The translations under genes and the position numbers were made by a program. The notes under the pieces are model-generated. The model saw only the letters and a program-made list of their open reading frames with translations, had not been told where the DNA came from and did not search any database. From Alphaproteobacteria bacterium UBA3773 (GTDB taxonomy: Bacteria; Pseudomonadota; Alphaproteobacteria; RF32; CAG-239): a stretch of DNA of 64,000 nucleotides. Below, in pieces: positions 62,419-64,000 of the stretch. Where the stretch lies: NCBI GenBank assembly GCA_002372275.1, contig DFFP01000003.1, positions 1 to 64,000 of the forward strand, read 5' to 3'. The number at the start of each line of letters is the position of its first letter. The first letter of the stretch is position 1.

Positions 62419-63399
62419 ATGAAGACATCTGAAAAACTCGAAAAATGGGTTGCACAAGGGCTTATTTCAAAAGAACAGGCCGAAAAAATTTTAATTTCAG
62501 AACAATCCAATAATTCAAATTTTGTCTTAAAATGGATGTATTTAATTGCCGGACTTTTCATCGGTCTTGGCGTGATTTTAATCATCAGTGCCAACTGGGA
62601 AAATATCCCACCCTTTTTAAAATTAGCGGGCGATTTTACGTTATGGGGTATTGTTTTATACCAAGCGTACCATAGTGTCATGTACAAAAAAAATAAATTA
62701 AAAGAATTCTTTTTAGTTTTATCGTTTTTATTTATCGGCGCCACAATCGGTTTACTCGGGCAGATTTTTAATTTAAGCGGCGGCTGGCAATCTTTTGCAT
62801 GCTTTTGGGCACTTCTTGGTTTACCGTTTGTTTTATGCAGCAGATTATTATCATTTAATATATGCTGGCTGTGCCTGTTTTTTTCCATTTTTGATTTCGG
62901 ATGGCTCGAGAAATTTCTTGACTACATCGACACACATCTTGACGGCGTTTTCCTGACCGTTATTGTTCTTTCTCTTTTAAGCTATGCCGGCAAAAAATTA
63001 GATGAAACAGTTCATCAATTTACTTTACTGCCCAAAGCCTTTGAAAATCTTTCCATGGTGATGGCCTATGTGGCGATTTTTTCAGCCTCATTTGTCAGAC
63101 ACACATGGTTTTTCTTTTACTTTTCAGATTTCGGCTCACTTTTAATGTATCTGTTTTCGTTTGCCTTTTTTGCTTTTCGCATGGCTTTGGCTGTTCAAAC
63201 CCAAAACATGCTTTCATTTAAGCGAAACGCGGCAGCCGTTGAAATATACATCTTTCTGATTTTTGCCAATCAGCTCAGCGACTTGCTCCTTTCCGGCTTC
63301 GGATTTATTTTAAGCGGACTTTCCGTTTTAGGCTTAATTTATATCTTAAAAAAGACATCAAAATATATCAAAAAAATGGGAGTTTTCCATGCAGCATAA
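62419..63399 (+). CDS. DUF2157 multi-spanning membrane protein
   Basis: 326 residues from the ATG at 62419. The cytosolic N-terminus (KLEKWVAQGLISKEQAEKIL) is the DUF2157 start, then eight to ten hydrophobic helices. It ends 11 nt inside the next gene; DUF2157 and GDYXXLXY proteins are often neighbours. Role unknown. Confidence 0.88.
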   Translation: MKTSEKLEKWVAQGLISKEQAEKILISEQSNNSNFVLKWMYLIAGLFIGLGVILIISANWENIPPFLKLAGDFTLWGIVLYQAYHSVMYKKNKLKEFFLVLSFLFIGATIGLLGQIFNLSGGWQSFACFWALLGLPFVLCSRLLSFNICWLCLFFSIFDFGWLEKFLDYIDTHLDGVFLTVIVLSLLSYAGKKLDETVHQFTLLPKAFENLSMVMAYVAIFSASFVRHTWFFFYFSDFGSLLMYLFSFAFFAFRMALAVQTQNMLSFKRNAAAVEIYIFLIFANQLSDLLLSGFGFILSGLSVLGLIYILKKTSKYIKKMGVFHAA

Positions 63400-63817
63400 A
63401 ATTTTAGCATACTTATTTTTTGTTCCCTTTATCGCACTTCTTTTGTGGACGGGGTGGCTTTATTACGCAAGACACAACGGCACTGATATTCGCGTTGTCA
63501 TCACAGGCTACGACCCGCGAGATTTACTTTCCGGCCACTTTATACAATATACCATTGATTGGCAAAAAACAAACTGTACGCAATTTAAGGATAATATTTG
63601 CCCTGAAGAAGAATTTTGCAAAGAGGCCAGATGGGGCAAACAATGCCGTTTTTATATTCCGCAAAATTATGCCAAAGAGCTTGATAAACTGTTTCGAAAT
63701 CGCTCTCAAAATGATATGATTTTTGAAGTTGTTTATTCTTATCATAAAGGCATTGAACCGCTTGCCAAACAGCTTTTAATCAACGGCAAAGATTGGCACG
63801 AAAGCATCGAAAAATAA
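63389..63817 (+). CDS. GDYXXLXY-family membrane protein
   Basis: 142 residues. One N-terminal helix (AYLFFVPFIALLLWTGWLYYA), then the motif region GYDPRDLLSGHFIQYTIDW, in which the consensus RGDYxxLxY is diverged to SGHFIQY. Four Cys in the periplasmic part (NC, NIC, FC, QC). Overlaps the DUF2157 gene by 11 nt, so the two are coupled. Confidence 0.85.
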   Translation: MQHKILAYLFFVPFIALLLWTGWLYYARHNGTDIRVVITGYDPRDLLSGHFIQYTIDWQKTNCTQFKDNICPEEEFCKEARWGKQCRFYIPQNYAKELDKLFRNRSQNDMIFEVVYSYHKGIEPLAKQLLINGKDWHESIEK

Positions 63818-63839
63818 ATAGTTATTTGAAATAGTTTTT

Positions 63840-64000
63840 TTATTTCACAAGCCTTAAATACTTTGGCAAAATCACGCCGCCTTTGACAACAATCAAATAA
63901 TAGCGCACAAATGCAAACCGGCGCTTTAATTTGTCGTCACACACACTCCAATCAATCGGGGTATAATCAATATCATCAATACCGTTTTGAAGTTTTATCC
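63840..64000 (-). CDS. C-terminal end of an unknown gene (5' truncated by window edge)
   Basis: An open frame enters from the window edge and stops at 63840. It encodes about 53 residues (YTPIDWSVCDD, RRFAFVRYYLIVVKGGVILPKYLRLVK). No domain can be named from so little. It is convergent with the GDYXXLXY gene, 22 nt apart. Confidence 0.6.
   Translation of the reverse strand, partial: IKLQNGIDDIDYTPIDWSVCDDKLKRRFAFVRYYLIVVKGGVILPKYLRLVK

Overview
The window looks like chromosome of an uncultured, AT-rich (roughly 40% G+C by eye) alphaproteobacterium, probably a host- or gut-associated lineage. The evidence is a full-length CtrA cell-cycle regulator, a short alphaproteobacterial-type HPr kinase, an mlaE-mlaF pair, and proteobacterial ribosomal gene order. 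Surface and envelope proteins are unusually cysteine-rich. No phage, insertion sequence or CRISPR array is visible.

Layout. 1-3.3 kb: end of a Bat (aerotolerance) operon. 3.3-12.5 kb: a long housekeeping operon, nuclease-like protein-tsaE-hprK-mlaE-mlaF-radA-cvpA-truB-rpsO-pnp, with gaps of 1-30 nt. 12.6-14.6 kb: groES-groEL. 14.6-17 kb: an accessory island with a strongly promoted structured RNA, a secreted repeat protein, dispersed palindromic repeats and two small orphan genes. 17-19.5 kb: dnaN-recF. 19.5-26.8 kb: a secreted Cys-rich pseudoprotease, comM, a lipoprotein, dnaB, a YcgN-like protein and a YgjP-like metallopeptidase. 27.1-31.1 kb: a 1335-residue secreted Cys-rich protein bounded by repeat clusters. 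31.5-41 kb: the S10-spc ribosomal operon on the minus strand, ending after rplO without secY. 41.2-45.6 kb: tlpA-like gene, LptM-like lipoprotein, then a VWA / PP2C phosphatase / membrane-anchored kinase triad and a PH-like membrane protein. 45.6-49.6 kb: repeats, a second secreted repeat protein, a second structured RNA, a SpoIIE-type phosphatase, and tRNA-Glu with duplicated terminator units. 49.6-64 kb: LOG, ctrA, sodB, aspS, an oxidoreductase, a SpoIIE phosphatase fused to an anti-sigma-type kinase domain, an HD hydrolase, tyrS, a HAD protein, a DUF2157/GDYXXLXY pair and the end of an unknown gene.

The least explained part is a recurring arrangement seen twice, at 14.6-15.8 kb and 45.9-47.1 kb. 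In each, a near-consensus sigma70 promoter drives a 190-240 nt multi-helix RNA ending in an intrinsic terminator, directly upstream of a secreted protein of one paralogous family. The second RNA has mutually exclusive helices, one overlapping its terminator. Signalling capacity is rich for 64 kb: CtrA, two membrane SpoIIE phosphatases and a kinase/phosphatase/VWA triad. All functional statements are from sequence reading and family knowledge; no database search was run.
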